Shown here: positions 43,870-58,025 of the stretch, in pieces | How the letters are laid out: each line of letters opens with the position of its first letter | Numbering within the stretch: position 1 is the stretch's first letter | Source of the DNA: Molanna angustata | Taxonomy: Eukaryota; Arthropoda; Insecta; Trichoptera; Molannidae | Length of the DNA: 64,000 nt | Assembly (NCBI GenBank): GCA_963576475.1 | Contig: OY754982.1 | Coordinates: forward strand, 646,909 to 710,908 | Reading direction: 5' to 3' | Made by a program: the position numbers and the translations under genes | The notes under the pieces: model-generated | Told to the model about the DNA's origin: nothing | Database searches by the model: none | What the model saw: the letters and a program-made list of their open reading frames with translations, nothing else

Positions 43870-44429
43870 AAGTTTTTCAACTGTGGTACGTGTCTTGGAC
43901 ATTTTCGCATGTTGTTCCTATATTTTTTTAACCAATGGTACATTTGAAAAGAATGCAACTGTTTATCAAATAAAGAGTACCTACCTACAATTATAAAATA
44001 CGATCCTTAAAATATGTAAATAAACAAATACGAAATGAGTTGCAAAATGTTAATTCTAAATAAATATAAGGAATAAAAAATTACAGTAAATAATTATTGT
44101 TTTATAAGAACTCTTCCTCTTTCATACAATCGCAATAGAGTCATTCGTTTTACTCAGTCACATCATTACATTCTTTACGCGTTAAGGGGCGTTACTTACT
44201 TAACCTAAGTAATATGTACAAATGTTTGTGTATTAACAATAAATAAATAAATAAATTCACAGTTAACCTTCAACATACATAAACAATAAACAAACCTATT
44301 CTCTAACTCTTTTATTATTACAACACTACGACTGCGGAGCGATCATACGAATTGTGTTTCCACCTTATTACAGAATACTTTTTGAGCAGATTGTAAACTC
44401 TCCCTATCGCTGTATGGTGCGAAACTTCT
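43870..44429. other. Unassigned AT-rich DNA
   Basis: No gene recognised. An AATAAATAAATAAATTC run at 44240 looks like a retroelement tail. Confidence 0.4.
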
Positions 44430-44760
44430 GAAGAGTATCATCATCATCAGCGTTACAGCCCTTGATGGGTCCTACCTGCCTCCAAGAATCTTCTCCATTC
44501 TTCTCTATCGTTGGCTGCCACCTTCCATTTCTGCTCTCCCATAGCCCAACCATTGTAGTTCACATCTCCCTACGCTTCTTCTACCGGTTGGGTCATTATA
44601 CTCCAGATCATCCATACGGTGTAAATGTCCCAACCATCGTAATCTATTGATCTTAATGAAATTGACTACGCTGATGTCCTGGTAAAGATCATAGAGCTCG
44701 GTGTTATATCGTTTACGCCATGTTTGACCGTCGTTAATAGGTCCATAATCGATGGTTTAA
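44430..44760 (-). pseudogene. LINE C-terminal fragment
   Basis: The minus strand reads INDGQTWRKRYNTELYDLYQ, DISVVNFIKINRLRWLGHLH, then RMDDLEYNDPTGRRSVGRCE. The YN-ELY-LY-D, IK..RLRWLGH and RM motifs, then a basic GR stretch, identify the C-terminus of an invertebrate LINE RT protein. It ends in the ATGATGATG-type repeat CATCATCATC at 44440, a frequent 3' end of this group. Stops occur near the end. Confidence 0.7.
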
Positions 44761-44854
44761 AGCACAGAAGAGACATGTCCAGTTTTTTTGTAAAATGAGT
44801 TAATATAAGTACATTATACCTATTACATTACAAGTATAAGCAAAGAATACAATA

Positions 44855-45345
44855 ATAATAATAATAATAATAATAATAAACACATGCACAATAGTCAGAA
44901 AATTTCTACAGGTACCACTTTAAACAACTACACACAACCACACAGACACACAAACACATAGCCTCACAACTTGAGTACGCTCCGTTGTGAAGGAAACTAT
45001 CGAACCATAACCGAGATCAATCTATAATAATAATAATAATAATAACCTAAATACACATAAATAATAGATTACCTAAATACACATACATATACACATACGT
45101 CACCATACAAAAAGCAGCCATATTAAACACATGCAGACTGGTGAGGAAATTCCTCCAAATCGACGACACTACTGACCTTACTAACACATAAATACTACAC
45201 ATGGCACCAACACACAAAACACCACATTTTATATACTCAGTAAGGATAGCACTTGGCAGCATTGCTCGTGCTACCCCAAATCCCACCAGGTGACAAACCT
45301 GAGAAGGTGTTAAAGAGCCCGAAATAATAATAATAATAATAATGA
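44855..45345 (+). repeat. Two LINE-end-like pieces bounded by (TAA)n
   Basis: (AAT)n tracts at 44852-44880, 45026-45046 and 45327-45344 bound two segments. The plus strand of the second reads KAAILNTCRLVRKFLQIDD, then SVRIALGSIARATPNP, a plausible LINE C-terminus and UTR. The first piece (CACAATAGTCAGAAAATTTC) has a similar beginning. The pattern suggests sequential insertion into, or ending in, TAA repeats. Clade unknown. Confidence 0.5.
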
Positions 45346-45439
45346 CATTAAAAATAAACAAGGAATACAATTTTTAAGATCTTCTGAATTCATTTACTAT
45401 TATTAAATTAATTGAGAATCTCAAACTTTGCTTTCTCAA

Positions 45440-45560
45440 AAATGTCAAATGTGGACATGTGTCTTCTGTGCATTAAACCATCGAATTATATTCTGCGTAA
45501 GATTTTTCTTTCAAAGGCGTCCAGTCTGTTTTCATCGTGTTTTGTAAATGTCCGGGTTTC
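45440..45560 (-). pseudogene. LINE fragment upstream of C-terminus
   Basis: The minus strand reads FTKHDENRLDAFERKILRRI, the segment that in many LINEs lies between the SETW motif and the C-terminal tail. It then gives GLMHRRHMST. It is short and stop-containing. An inverted version of the MHRRHM-coding block lies at 44745-44770 beside the previous LINE fragment. Confidence 0.6.
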
Positions 45561-46304
45561 CTTATAGCGAAGCTTTAGTTTTTCTGGACAATTCTAAAGA
45601 GTGTAACGGAACCAAATCCTAAAAACTGGTGTCCTTACGTACCATGGCGAGATGGTAAGTAATTGAATAAAATTGTATTAACTAAAATTATAAAAATGTT
45701 GGAAAAACAGTTGGTTTTCAGCACATGTCATGTAAATTTTGTATATATCCACTAGTCTCAGTCTTGTAGAGTATTATTCTGACGATGTGCCTTGCACGAA
45801 ATGCGTCCATAATCAAATAAATAAAATAGAACTACTTGCACGAAGTATTTTTTTATGTTTATAATATATCTACATAAAATTGTATTAGAAAATCGAACCT
45901 TTTTTTATTTTTGTTTCTCTATGTTTTATAAGTACAATAATATCCCTGGAAATAAAGGAAATATTTTTCTATTATAATTCCTGTATTGTTAGCCCTGTTT
46001 AGATTTGTTTTGATAAGATTCGTCCATAAAGAATATTTTTAGAGCCTCCCTTCCAAACAGTTTTTCTGGTAACATTGAATATCTAGAATGGTGCTCAGTA
46101 TTTCTTGTATTTTCTTTACGAAATAAAAATCCTTTTAATTTTTCCCCTTTCTTCCAGGCACCCCCCCACGGATCTCCTTTATCCTAACCACAGTGTGATT
46201 GTAAACTCTAATAATCTTTTTTTTTTAAATAAAAACCGGCGAGTGAAGTATGTAGTAATATTATCTTTTATACAAGCCTATACAAAAACACGTAAATCCT
46301 TCTC
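45561..46304. other. Unassigned DNA
   Basis: ACCAAATCCTAAAAACTGG and TACGTACCATGG at 45610-45645 loosely resemble the plus form of the family K LINE tail (5620-5665). Otherwise unrecognised. Confidence 0.35.
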
Positions 46305-46710
46305 AAAATATGAGTTTCATGATTTCTCATGATTCCCATCATCAAATCTCTTGGCTTAGTTCAGATGGAACCACCCCAGTAACAATAAAAAGGACTAATT
46401 GAAATAAATTTTCTGATTATTTTGATAATTTTCTCATGAGTTCCACCATCAGAACTCGATGAAATTAATTTGTAAACACCTCTGAAGCACTCCCTTACTA
46501 TTAAAAAAGGAATCGTTAAAATCGGATAATGTGGTAAATAATTACAATCGCTGAAGTGAAAACTGAATATGTTGATAATTTTCTCATAGATCTCATAATC
46601 AGACCTTGACCAAATTAAAATGGGACCAATCAGAAGCTACCCCCTTTCTAATTAAATAAGGATCATCATTATAGGACAGCATAGTAAAAATTTAATATTT
46701 TATTATTTCC
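46305..46710. repeat. Degenerate ~130-bp tandem units
   Basis: Three diverged units share TTTTCTCAT-GA-TTC-CC, ATCAGA-CT-GA-CAAATTAA, GGACCA-C-CTGAAGC-CCC and TAAATAAGGAATCG-T-AAATC-GA motifs (about 46305-46430, 46425-46560, 46560-46700). The wording resembles a common lepidopteran dispersed repeat whose class I cannot establish here. Confidence 0.45.
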
Positions 46711-46827
46711 TATGTTTGTGGACCAAATTAGATTTTTTAGCAATTGTAATATATATTTAGTAACAAAAAAGAAATTGGGGTAATAATATATATATATGTT
46801 TATTTCTATATTCATACAGATAAAAAT

Positions 46828-47351
46828 GAGTGGGTTGTGGCCAACGCTAAACTCCTCACTAACATGTCACTACATAGAGTATTCGAATTTTGTGTGGAAT
46901 ATTTTCAGCATTTTCATGAAAAGTGTTCAATTTTTTTCTTATTTAAATATTTTATTATGAATCCTTGATTACTCTTCAATGCCATTTTATGAAAGTGGTG
47001 TGAAAATAAAAAAATTAAATTTTAAATTTCCTGAGCTTGAGTTCACTTTGAAATATTTGACAGTTAAAAAATGAGAAGCGCTATGCTTCAAAATTTACTG
47101 GGGTCTAAGCGAGTATTTGATATACATATTTGCAAAATTTGAAAAGAATCGAATGAGTACTTTAATATATAATTGATAGAGTAAAAAGAACACACCGTAC
47201 ATAGCACATAGCACACACACAGATACATTGTAATGAAAATTTCAGAATACAATCTCAGCATGATACTAGTTGATAATTTGCAATAATAAAAATACCCTTA
47301 AAATTGCGAAATCATAACTTCCCACTTTATACCCTTGGGTTAGTGAGGAGT
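46828..47351 (-). repeat. RepB dispersed element, copy 6
   Basis: From GAGTGGGTTGTGGCCAACGC to GGGTTAGTGAGGAGT. More diverged than copies 4 and 5 with several short deletions, so older. Confidence 0.8.
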
Positions 47352-49139
47352 GAAAAATAATTGTGACGATTTTATTATATTTAAAAATGTCGCTTATTTA
47401 AAAAAAATGCATAAAAAATGTGTACTTAAAAGCTAAATGGTATACTATATGTTTCGATTAGAGAATTTTTCCATTCGATTTTATTTTATTTCAATGTAAT
47501 TTTTCATCTAAAAAGGTTACCTATTACCGTACAAAAATAACATTACGTGTATTTCGTAAATTTGTCATTCGATTTAGTTTTGCAATCAGTCAATTTTTCT
47601 CGTTATTTTGAAACCGCAGGTAAAAATATAAATTAAACGCTAAACATTAATGAATCCACGCCCCGTGTGCTGAAATTAATAATGTGTTGCCTCTAATCTC
47701 GGGGAAAATTTGAACTTACCATTAATCGAATTAATAAAAATATAATCTCAAAACTAATTTTCCATAACCGTGCACGAAATGTTTTCTTAGAAAAGGGCGT
47801 CTCAATTCACATTCATATACCCACATAGTTAACGTGACGTTTTATAGTTTTCAATACGAAACAATCATGCAAGCGATCCTACAAACACGTATTTACACTG
47901 AAAAAAAAACATTATTACGAATATCATGTTAAAAACTTGTGAATTGTATTGTTTTCTACTGTATCGTATTGTCAGTTCTTGTAAAATTAGTACATAACCT
48001 CTAAATTCAGCCTTTGGGATTGTCATTCAGACGATGTGCCTTGCACTTACACGTCAATTATCAAAAAAATCAAATCGAAGAAAACCATATGTTTTATTTT
48101 TTACATTAAATTCCTATCAAATATTATCGGTAAATTTTCTAAACCCAGTAAATTGTATGAACAATTGTCATTTTAGTATGTAAAAAAGTCACAATGTACC
48201 TACCTAACGATCTTCTCAAATATCATAATATAATCTTTGTTATACATTTTAACAAAATAGCTTGATGAAGGAAAGGTTAGTTCCGAAACTGGTCGCATAG
48301 TTTCATCAAATAATATGGTTAATACAAAATAATTAAAGTATAGTAAAACAATGTATCGATTTGTTTATTCCATACAAGGTTCGTTGCAAAATTACATTAA
48401 TGAATAAAAAAATGGAATGCATGAGGTTATCCTCCTTTTTTCTCACACAAGATTTGCTCGAATTCCTAGAAACCCCTGAATAATTCTCAAATTCTTATAC
48501 ACAAAAGACATAACCGCTGTATGGAAGAGAAGTCAGTGTATAACGATTTGTTGGCCTCATACAAGAGTCAACTCGTTGTACAATTCTGTTAATGAACTTT
48601 GCGATTACCCTATACTAGCGGGTAGAAGGGGGGGGAATGTTTATTTATTACCAGGGCTGTAATCAGCATTAGGGCCCGGCCCACCTGACATTTGGTGGAC
48701 ACTTTATATTCCTCTACTTCATTCGCCCTACCCCCTCCTTTCCACTTCCCCCCGCTAGCTACACAACAACAACTAAGGAGATTACGTTCTCCGATTATGC
48801 TGAGAAACAGGTTTAGTTTAATTGAATTCTTGTACCTCTTCAACTCTACTGCGCTCCTGGTTCCATTCATCCTGTTTCTTCTGTGGCCTTTTTATCTTCC
48901 CATTTTCTCGTGTTTCCATGTATGATGACGTTGTGAAAAGCAAAGTGTCATCTTTGAAATATTTTATTCCTTACAAAAATTTCAACATCCCATTTTAAGA
49001 GTGAAAAATCGTATTATATTAAACTAAAATTAAGTTCTATTCAAACAGTATATAGGAGTCTATTTTAAATAGATGATTTTCCTAAGCTATCGATTAACAT
49101 TACATAAATCACTGTAAAGGCATAATTATAAAAAAATAC
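47352..49139. other. Unassigned DNA with a hammerhead-like hairpin
   Basis: No gene recognised in ~1.8 kb. At 48261-48294 a CTTGATGA, GGAA-loop-TTCC, GAAAC-GGTC arrangement resembles a hammerhead-ribozyme core (see findings). A pyrimidine-rich, GC-richer patch lies at 48650-48770. Confidence 0.35.
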
Positions 49140-49320
49140 TTTCTTGTGCAAATGGCGAGTTTATTGTCAACTGATAATGACATCCAACTAACCAGTTTTG
49201 TAAACCAGAAAAGAAAGATTTGCTTAAGATATGTATTATAATCAATTTATGCTGAGAACGGAATCTAGGACTCCCGCACAAAATCCTAACTGCACACCAC
49301 TATCCCACGACGGTCGACTT
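49140..49320 (-). mobile_element. SINE2 copy, diverged
   Basis: Minus orientation. ATGGCGAGTTTATTG, CCAACTAACCAG, a B-box-like segment (GCTGAGAACGGAATCTAGGA) and CCACTATCCCACGACGGTCG at the head parallel 22790-22985. Heavily mutated. Confidence 0.65.
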
Positions 49321-51397
49321 GAATATTTGTATACGATACGAAATATGTGATAATATTTATTCAGGTACATGTTCCATCACAGTTTTATTAACTCAGTGAT
49401 GAATTTGTGATTTGATTATAATTTGATGTTATTAAGTGATTAGTTTTCAGTGAATCCTGAAGTTGATTATAGCAGCCAAGTTGATCATTTCTCCTTTAAC
49501 TGAAACTGTCAGTCACTCTTGTCGTGTTCTTCCACCTCTGCTTCCATTCCCCTCCGTCCTTTCTCACTCTACATAGTCTTGTGTGATTTATGATGGTTTA
49601 ATCAGTTTTGCCGGTCATTCCCTTCTTACTGATGGTATTAATGGGGGTGGATAATGGTCTGTGGCAGAGCTGGTGATGAAGGTAGTATGGCGTTGTTTAT
49701 TGTATGGACACAACTAAAATCCATCATACAAACTGAGATTTTGGCATCTTGGGTGTGGAGAGGAAATTGCTTACAATAAGTACACGTCACTATCGAGGCA
49801 CTGTGTCAAAAGATATTTTCGCATATTTCTATCATTGATTGAAGCTCAAATAAATATTATATTATACCTTTTATTTTTTACCTATTATTAATTATAGTGA
49901 CCAATGTATTATCAGCTATGATACCAAAAATAAAAATCGATATATTAAACAAGCTTTATGATAAATATGATATTCTCATTTTTGGCGCTCAACGTGGGGC
50001 AATATTATTTATTTTCCGGTTTGTGTGTTCAAATCAATCTAAATAACCTACTTATTATTTTTATATTTTTATAATCACGTTGTGGGATATACCATTATGG
50101 TATGAGTGTATTATAATCCAACGACCAACTTCCAAGAGTTGCTCCTTTCTCGGGAAGGATGAAAAATGACACTCCATAGCCACATGCATCAAAACGATGT
50201 TCGAAAAGAAAAATAGAACGATGTCGCGTAAGTAGAGGTCGTTGCATTCAAAGTCTATTTTTAAGTTCTATTTCGCTTTCAATAATACGCATCGTGTCTT
50301 TTTATTCGGTGCCCGTTTAGGGTTTGAATCGATCTTTTAGACCCTAATGGGTTAATATTGTAGTGAAAGTTCTCCCACATAGAGGTATCTGACGGATATT
50401 GGAAGGCTTCTCCATCGGTTGATAGATTGGGGTGGTTTTCCCCAAGGAATGGTGTTTGGGTCACTTCTAGGAAGTCCAAGGTCATCACCACTTAAGCTTC
50501 TCAGCAGGATTTCGTTATTAATCTTTCATCGTAGGTTTATTCATAGCATAACTGTTTTGTCTAATAGAAAAGGTCTAGCGTTATATTGATAAATTATATC
50601 AAAATACTCTTACTTTGATACAATCTATTACATCGTGTCCTTTTTTCTCTATAACGTTATGGAAAGAAAGTTGACAAAGACTGTCAAACGTATAATTTCT
50701 TGACATGAAATAATTACATTTGATTTTCTTTGTACCATGGCAAGCTTGTTGCCAAATATCAATTTGTTTCAAGTACCTAGTTCTAGTATCAAATGGGTTT
50801 TAGTAGGTATGGAATTTTTTCGGATACTATTTTTTTAGTATCATCTTTAGCATTATACATGTTATTTAAAAAACATTATGCACCATTAGAAAACACTTAC
50901 AGTTTAGGAAACTTGTGAATCTTGATATTGTATTTTACTTAGTGATTATTACATATCTATTGTGCATTATTCTATTAAAAATCTTCCTACGAGAGAATTA
51001 TCAGGACTATATACGAGGACACTATAGTCATGAAAATGTCCACTTAGAACGGACCTATCGACACAATTATTTGAAGAATCATTGACAAAGAGTTTTTATT
51101 CTTTTTAAAATTAACAAATAAAATAGAGGACATATTTTTTTCCACAGATTCGATTTATTTTGAACAAACGTTTTCACAGAGATGCCCCGGTATTATCATG
51201 GTCTAAATGTTTAGAAATTGTTAAATGTTATTTATGCTTTGATAATCCCGATGTTATTTACGCCTTGTCTAAATGTTACCTTGGCGAAAATGTTTATTCC
51301 TAATATATAGAATATGTGAAAAAAAATAATTAAACTTTATTGGCTAAATAAAATTCAGGCAAAACATCATGTACATACTGGGTTTTATTTTATTTTG
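49321..51397. other. Unassigned DNA
   Basis: About 2 kb with no recognisable coding domain or repeat terminus. A 70-codon minus frame at 50279-50491 has no known motif. This could hold unannotated UTR or intron sequence. Confidence 0.5.
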
Positions 51398-51510
51398 TAG
51401 GTGAGACGAGACTGACGTGTTGTTCTCCATTTTATAAGGTAATGTACACCCGCACACCTGTCGCTGGTTATCCCACATTGTCGGTTATGCCGTGATTGTA
51501 TGAATGAATG
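51398..51510 (+). repeat. RepD dispersed repeat, copy 3
   Basis: GGTGAGACGAGACTGACGTG, CACCCGCACACCTGTCGCTG, GTTATCCCACATTGT and GCCGTGATTG. This is the most complete copy; the related 7610-7705 copy lacks the GGTGAGACGAGACTG start, which recurs alone at about 3711. Confidence 0.6.
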
Positions 51511-51779
51511 TAATGAGCATCACTTTATAATGAAGAGTTTTAGATCATCCCACTGAATATGCTGGAGGTACATAATTGAGGTTATACTGTTCAAGACAGT
51601 GGCAATGTAAACATATTCCGTGTAACTCAAATGTGTCTTATTTATGTATTTATTTATAACAAAATCCGGTAGACTACAAAAACTTTGGCACGGTATGATA
51701 TTTGAAATATGTAAATTGGATTTTTTTCCCTGTGGGAGTCAAATGATATTTTTATTGACAAACTTTTTAACTTCTCAAT

Positions 51780-51930
51780 AGAGACGAAGTTGGAATATTA
51801 TAGAAGAACCAGGTACTCAAGGTACCTATAGGGCCTACGACCTGTCATCGGCTGGATTGCGTGATCACTTTATGCGCTTGCGCAACGTTCAATTATGCCT
51901 TCTTATTGAGTTCCCTTATAAATGGAATAT
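51780..51930. repeat. RepC dispersed repeat, copy 2
   Basis: Collinear with 7340-7500: GAGACGAAG, GTACTCAAGG/GGGC-TACGAC, CGTGATCACTTTATGCGCTT, GCGCAACGTTCA, CTTATTGAGTT. Sequence to 52689 is otherwise unassigned. Confidence 0.6.
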
Positions 51931-52689
51931 TTGAATAATGAGTAATAGATGACCTGAAAATAGGACATTATTACTATTGCCATCTATGAAGTAACGAAGA
52001 AACATTTTTTGTAACGCCATCTATTGAGAAATTGGTTTATTTGTAAACAATGAAAGCAACAGTCCTTATAAATGATGTGACGGTGTCTCGCACATATGTC
52101 ACCCCTGAACTGCGCCGGAAATATTATTTCATTTTTGGCTTGTTTACCTACTTGTACTAATGTGTATGTACATCGAGTATTTTTTTAATTGCATATACAT
52201 GTCAATAAATAAAATGCTGATAAGTCATTGGCGTAATTTAAAGTTTTTTTTTTTTTATATTTTTTCATTATTTACACCCCATAACTTTTATGGTTTTGTA
52301 GAGAATTCTATATAAGAAACTCCACTAGGCGTGTCAGAATTCCATATATACTAGAGTTTATATACTAGAGATGATCTGTTTTCCTGGATCCTAACATCTA
52401 TATATTTTATGTATACCCTATCCTACATACCTACTTCTATATTGCTCAGTGAAGCCAAGGTGTGGATTTAACGAGGTAATTGTCTGACCATATTGCACAT
52501 CTCAGAGACTCACAGGTTAATTAACTTAACTGTACTAAACGACCATCTTGACATACAATTAGGTCCAGTCTTGTGTACCTATCATCTTACGTATGGTAGT
52601 TTATTTAATACTTTCACTTGTTAGACCGAATTACACGAATAATGATAAAAGTCTTAAATGTTATAAATAAATCCAAATTCCCACTATCT

Positions 52690-53290
52690 TCTTCTTTTTC
52701 TGGTATCCTGACAGGAATCATTCTGACAAATTCCTTCCTGTCTCATCCTGGGGGGCAAGTCTGATTCGACCGGCGAAATAAAAACCCCAGTGATTACCCA
52801 TATCATGGATATAATTATCGTATGGAGTTCTATGACATCTAAAGATATTGTAGAACTCCATATTTTTTTTTAACATGTCCACGTAGGGGACGCCAGCTAT
52901 TAGGATTTGGGTCCATTTTACTCTTCCGAAGAAGCGCACTACGTAGCGTTGGGAGGGGTTTGCAATCTAGAAAAGAGTTTATTAATTCGGATTCTAAAAA
53001 GACCCGGGTTGTACGAAGGCGGAAACACAGAATTCGGAAGATCGTTCCACAGTCGGGCTGCTGTATTAATAAAGGAGCTCGAGAAGCGACTTGTTCGTAT
53101 ATGTTGAAGGTCCACTGTGAATGGGTGCTGCGATTGAGTGAAGCGAGTGACTCTGTTGCGAGTGGGTGGAGGAGGGACCAAAGATGCAAGTTCTTCTGAG
53201 CAATTCCCGTGGTAGTATCTATAGAATAAACTTAAAATACCGACTCTGCGTCTGTGTTCTAGAAATATGTATTCTAGAACACAGACCATA
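52690..53290 (-). pseudogene. LINE family K C-terminus, best copy
   Basis: Minus frame 52939-53289 reads FLEHRRRVGILSLFYRYYHG, CSEELASLVPPP, TRFTQSQHPFTVDLQHIRTS and RFSSSFINTAARLWNDLPNS, then VFPPSYNPGLFRIRINK. This is a very widespread C-terminal module of lepidopteran LINEs (EHRRRV....YRYYHG-CSEEL, R....HP, TA+LWN.LP, VFP..Y..G.F). A frame change leads to RFFGRVKWTQILIAGVPYVD (52718-52939). The RT domain is absent. Shorter copies of the same 3' end lie at 4425, 5555 and 28118. Confidence 0.85.
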
Positions 53291-55072
53291 TAATAATTAT
53301 ATCCATGATATGGGTAATATGTGCTTACGTTGCTAACCCAGCTATTATAATATTATTTATTGAAGATCAGTCGCGTTGAATCTGGTCTTCTTATGTTTAT
53401 GGACCTTTCGTATCTGTACAATGTTCTTGACTACTCATTTGTGTTTTTTTCGGGATGTCTTTTCTTGGTCAACTCCGTTGTCTGCTCACATGTCAATTCG
53501 GCCTGATGCAGCTCTGTTGTGGTTAAAATAATATAATGGTAGTTGTTGGCGCAGATGACAGATACTTCATATTTGTACCTATCCCTTCTTCCTGACATAC
53601 CTAAAACTCATTATACCTACATCCATACCTGAACGTGGCAACAATCATCCCGCCTCTGTTCGCGCGCGAGCCAGCTACGTTCTTCAGTCTTGAGAATACG
53701 CGTCTCCCTGCACCACTCGTGTCATACAAGCGCCGTGTGTAATACACATAAAAACAGTTAAATACGTTTGCCAATATTGCATACAGTAGTAAAAAAAATA
53801 ATGGATGCGAGCATTGCATCTTTAACTAAAACAATAAACCTGATAATTTTACTAGCACTGGGAAGGGGCTTTCTCACTACGGAATATATATTACATTCAA
53901 AGTCATAAATTGATATCGCTCACCGTACTTTTAAATGGGACTGTTCACACTGAGACAGAATATATATTACATTACAAAATATAGATATTTTGTCGGTCGA
54001 TCGAGCGAATATATTTTCACTATTTTACTAGAAAACTCCGCCGGCGTTGTCCGGCCTGATTTATTTTTATTGATTTTTTAGAACCAACAGTTTTCAATAT
54101 GAAATTACAATAGGTATAATTATATTGACAGGTTATAAACCTTTTAAAGGTTCTTTTAAATAGTTTAAACTAAGTATGTAAATTATTTAACAATTACAAA
54201 AATATATTTTTTTAACACAGTTCTATTAAAATATAAAAAAGAAAATAGTTAGGAAGAGTAGGTATAAGGAGTAGGTAAGTAGGAACTATTAAGCCATCTG
54301 CATCCGCAACAAAAACAAGCCAATACTGACCGACCAGTCAATATTGTGTTCACTAGTCAGTATACCTATACTATACAGTATACGTATACAGAGTACAATG
54401 CCTATGTAGGTAATTTATAATATTGTTACAAGTAAGTATGCACCGATGTTTAGCACCACAAACCATTGTAGAATACACAACAAAATCATGTAGCTGTGTT
54501 AGAGGTCAACGTATATTTTTATTAATTTTATATGTTGCATTAAAATAAAAATAAAATTTATATTATTGTATAATATGAATGTAAAGTAATAATCAAAGTG
54601 AAATTTTTGTGCGAGATATTAAATATGTCAACGTCATTAAGTTTAGTATTAAAAATATAGCATGATCTATCAATGAAGTCATTTTTTCTTATATTAGTGT
54701 TACACACTTAGTGATTTCGAATGTATTATTGGTTCTGGTATTTCGCGGGGGAACATGAATATTTATAATTTATAATTTCTAGATAGGAGCAGTATATCAT
54801 ATTGTTTAAGATTTTATACAAAAAAATTGCGTCGTTGATTGTTCTTCTTATCTCCAGTTGTGGAATTTTTAGATGATTTTGCACATCAGAAATATAATTT
54901 TGGCTTCCGTACGATTTATATATAATATATTATTTACAAAATATATTTTTAATTCTATCAATTTTCTGTTTAGAACTCTTTTTATATATAAATATGGTAG
55001 ATTTGTATGTTTTATTTATTTTTTTAATATTGTTATCTAGAATCTCTAATTAATCTGTCCCTTCATTCCATT
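53291..55072. other. Unassigned DNA
   Basis: About 1.8 kb of mostly AT-rich sequence. A GC-richer patch at 53630-53725 (TGTTCGCGCGCGAGCC) lies within a 72-codon minus frame without a known motif. No splice-linked exons could be supported. Confidence 0.4.
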
Positions 55073-55147
55073 CCGTCCTTTCAGTCCCTTCCGTCCCTAC
55101 AGTCCGTTTCGTCCCTTCAGTCCCTTCCGTCTCATCAGTCACCTCCA
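55073..55147. repeat. 18-bp tandem repeat
   Basis: About four units of the type CCGTCCCTTCAGTCCCTT, with small variants. The next element inserted inside this array: CAGTCACCTCCA precedes it and AGTCCCTTCCGTCCCTTC resumes after it. Confidence 0.8.
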
Positions 55148-55557
55148 AGTGATGAGCAAATGCAAGACCAAGACCGATGTGGTCTTGGTCTTGAATTTAC
55201 AGATGTCGTCTTGTTCTTGATCTTCATGTTGCATACTCAATCGAGTTTTGTTCTTGGATACCCAGTCCTGGTCTTGCATACTCAATCGAGTCTTAGTCTT
55301 GCAAATTATTTAAAGAAACGTTTTTTATTTTGCTCTTAAAATTCAGTAATAATGAAATATGAGAAAAAACACCAATTTATAGTATTATGTCGATAGTATG
55401 TAGTAAATATCATTTTAATTAAAAATAAATTAGTTCATAAATTTTTGCGAGACTGCAAGACTCTTGCAAAGCCTGGTCTTAGTATTGGTCTTATGCTTGC
55501 ACCTCCCGATCTTGGTCTTGATCTTGCGGCGACTCATGCGGTCTTGGTCTTGGAAGT

Positions 55558-55581
<24 letters not shown>
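55148..55581. mobile_element. Non-autonomous hAT-like element, copy 2
   Basis: Starts AGTGATGAGCAAATGCAAGA and ends TTTTACTCATCACT, whose reverse complement begins AGTGATGAGTAAAA. Inner GACCAAGACCGATGTGGTCT and its echoes occur at both ends. It is related to 25449-26282 but has no 51-bp array expansion and no SINE, and so shows the ancestral layout. Confidence 0.7.

Positions 55582-58025
<2,444 letters not shown>

Noticed and set aside
48610..48925. Small ORFs of 77 and 86 codons on opposite strands
   Set aside because: They overlap each other in a GC-richer patch and neither has a domain, codon bias or neighbours that support a gene.
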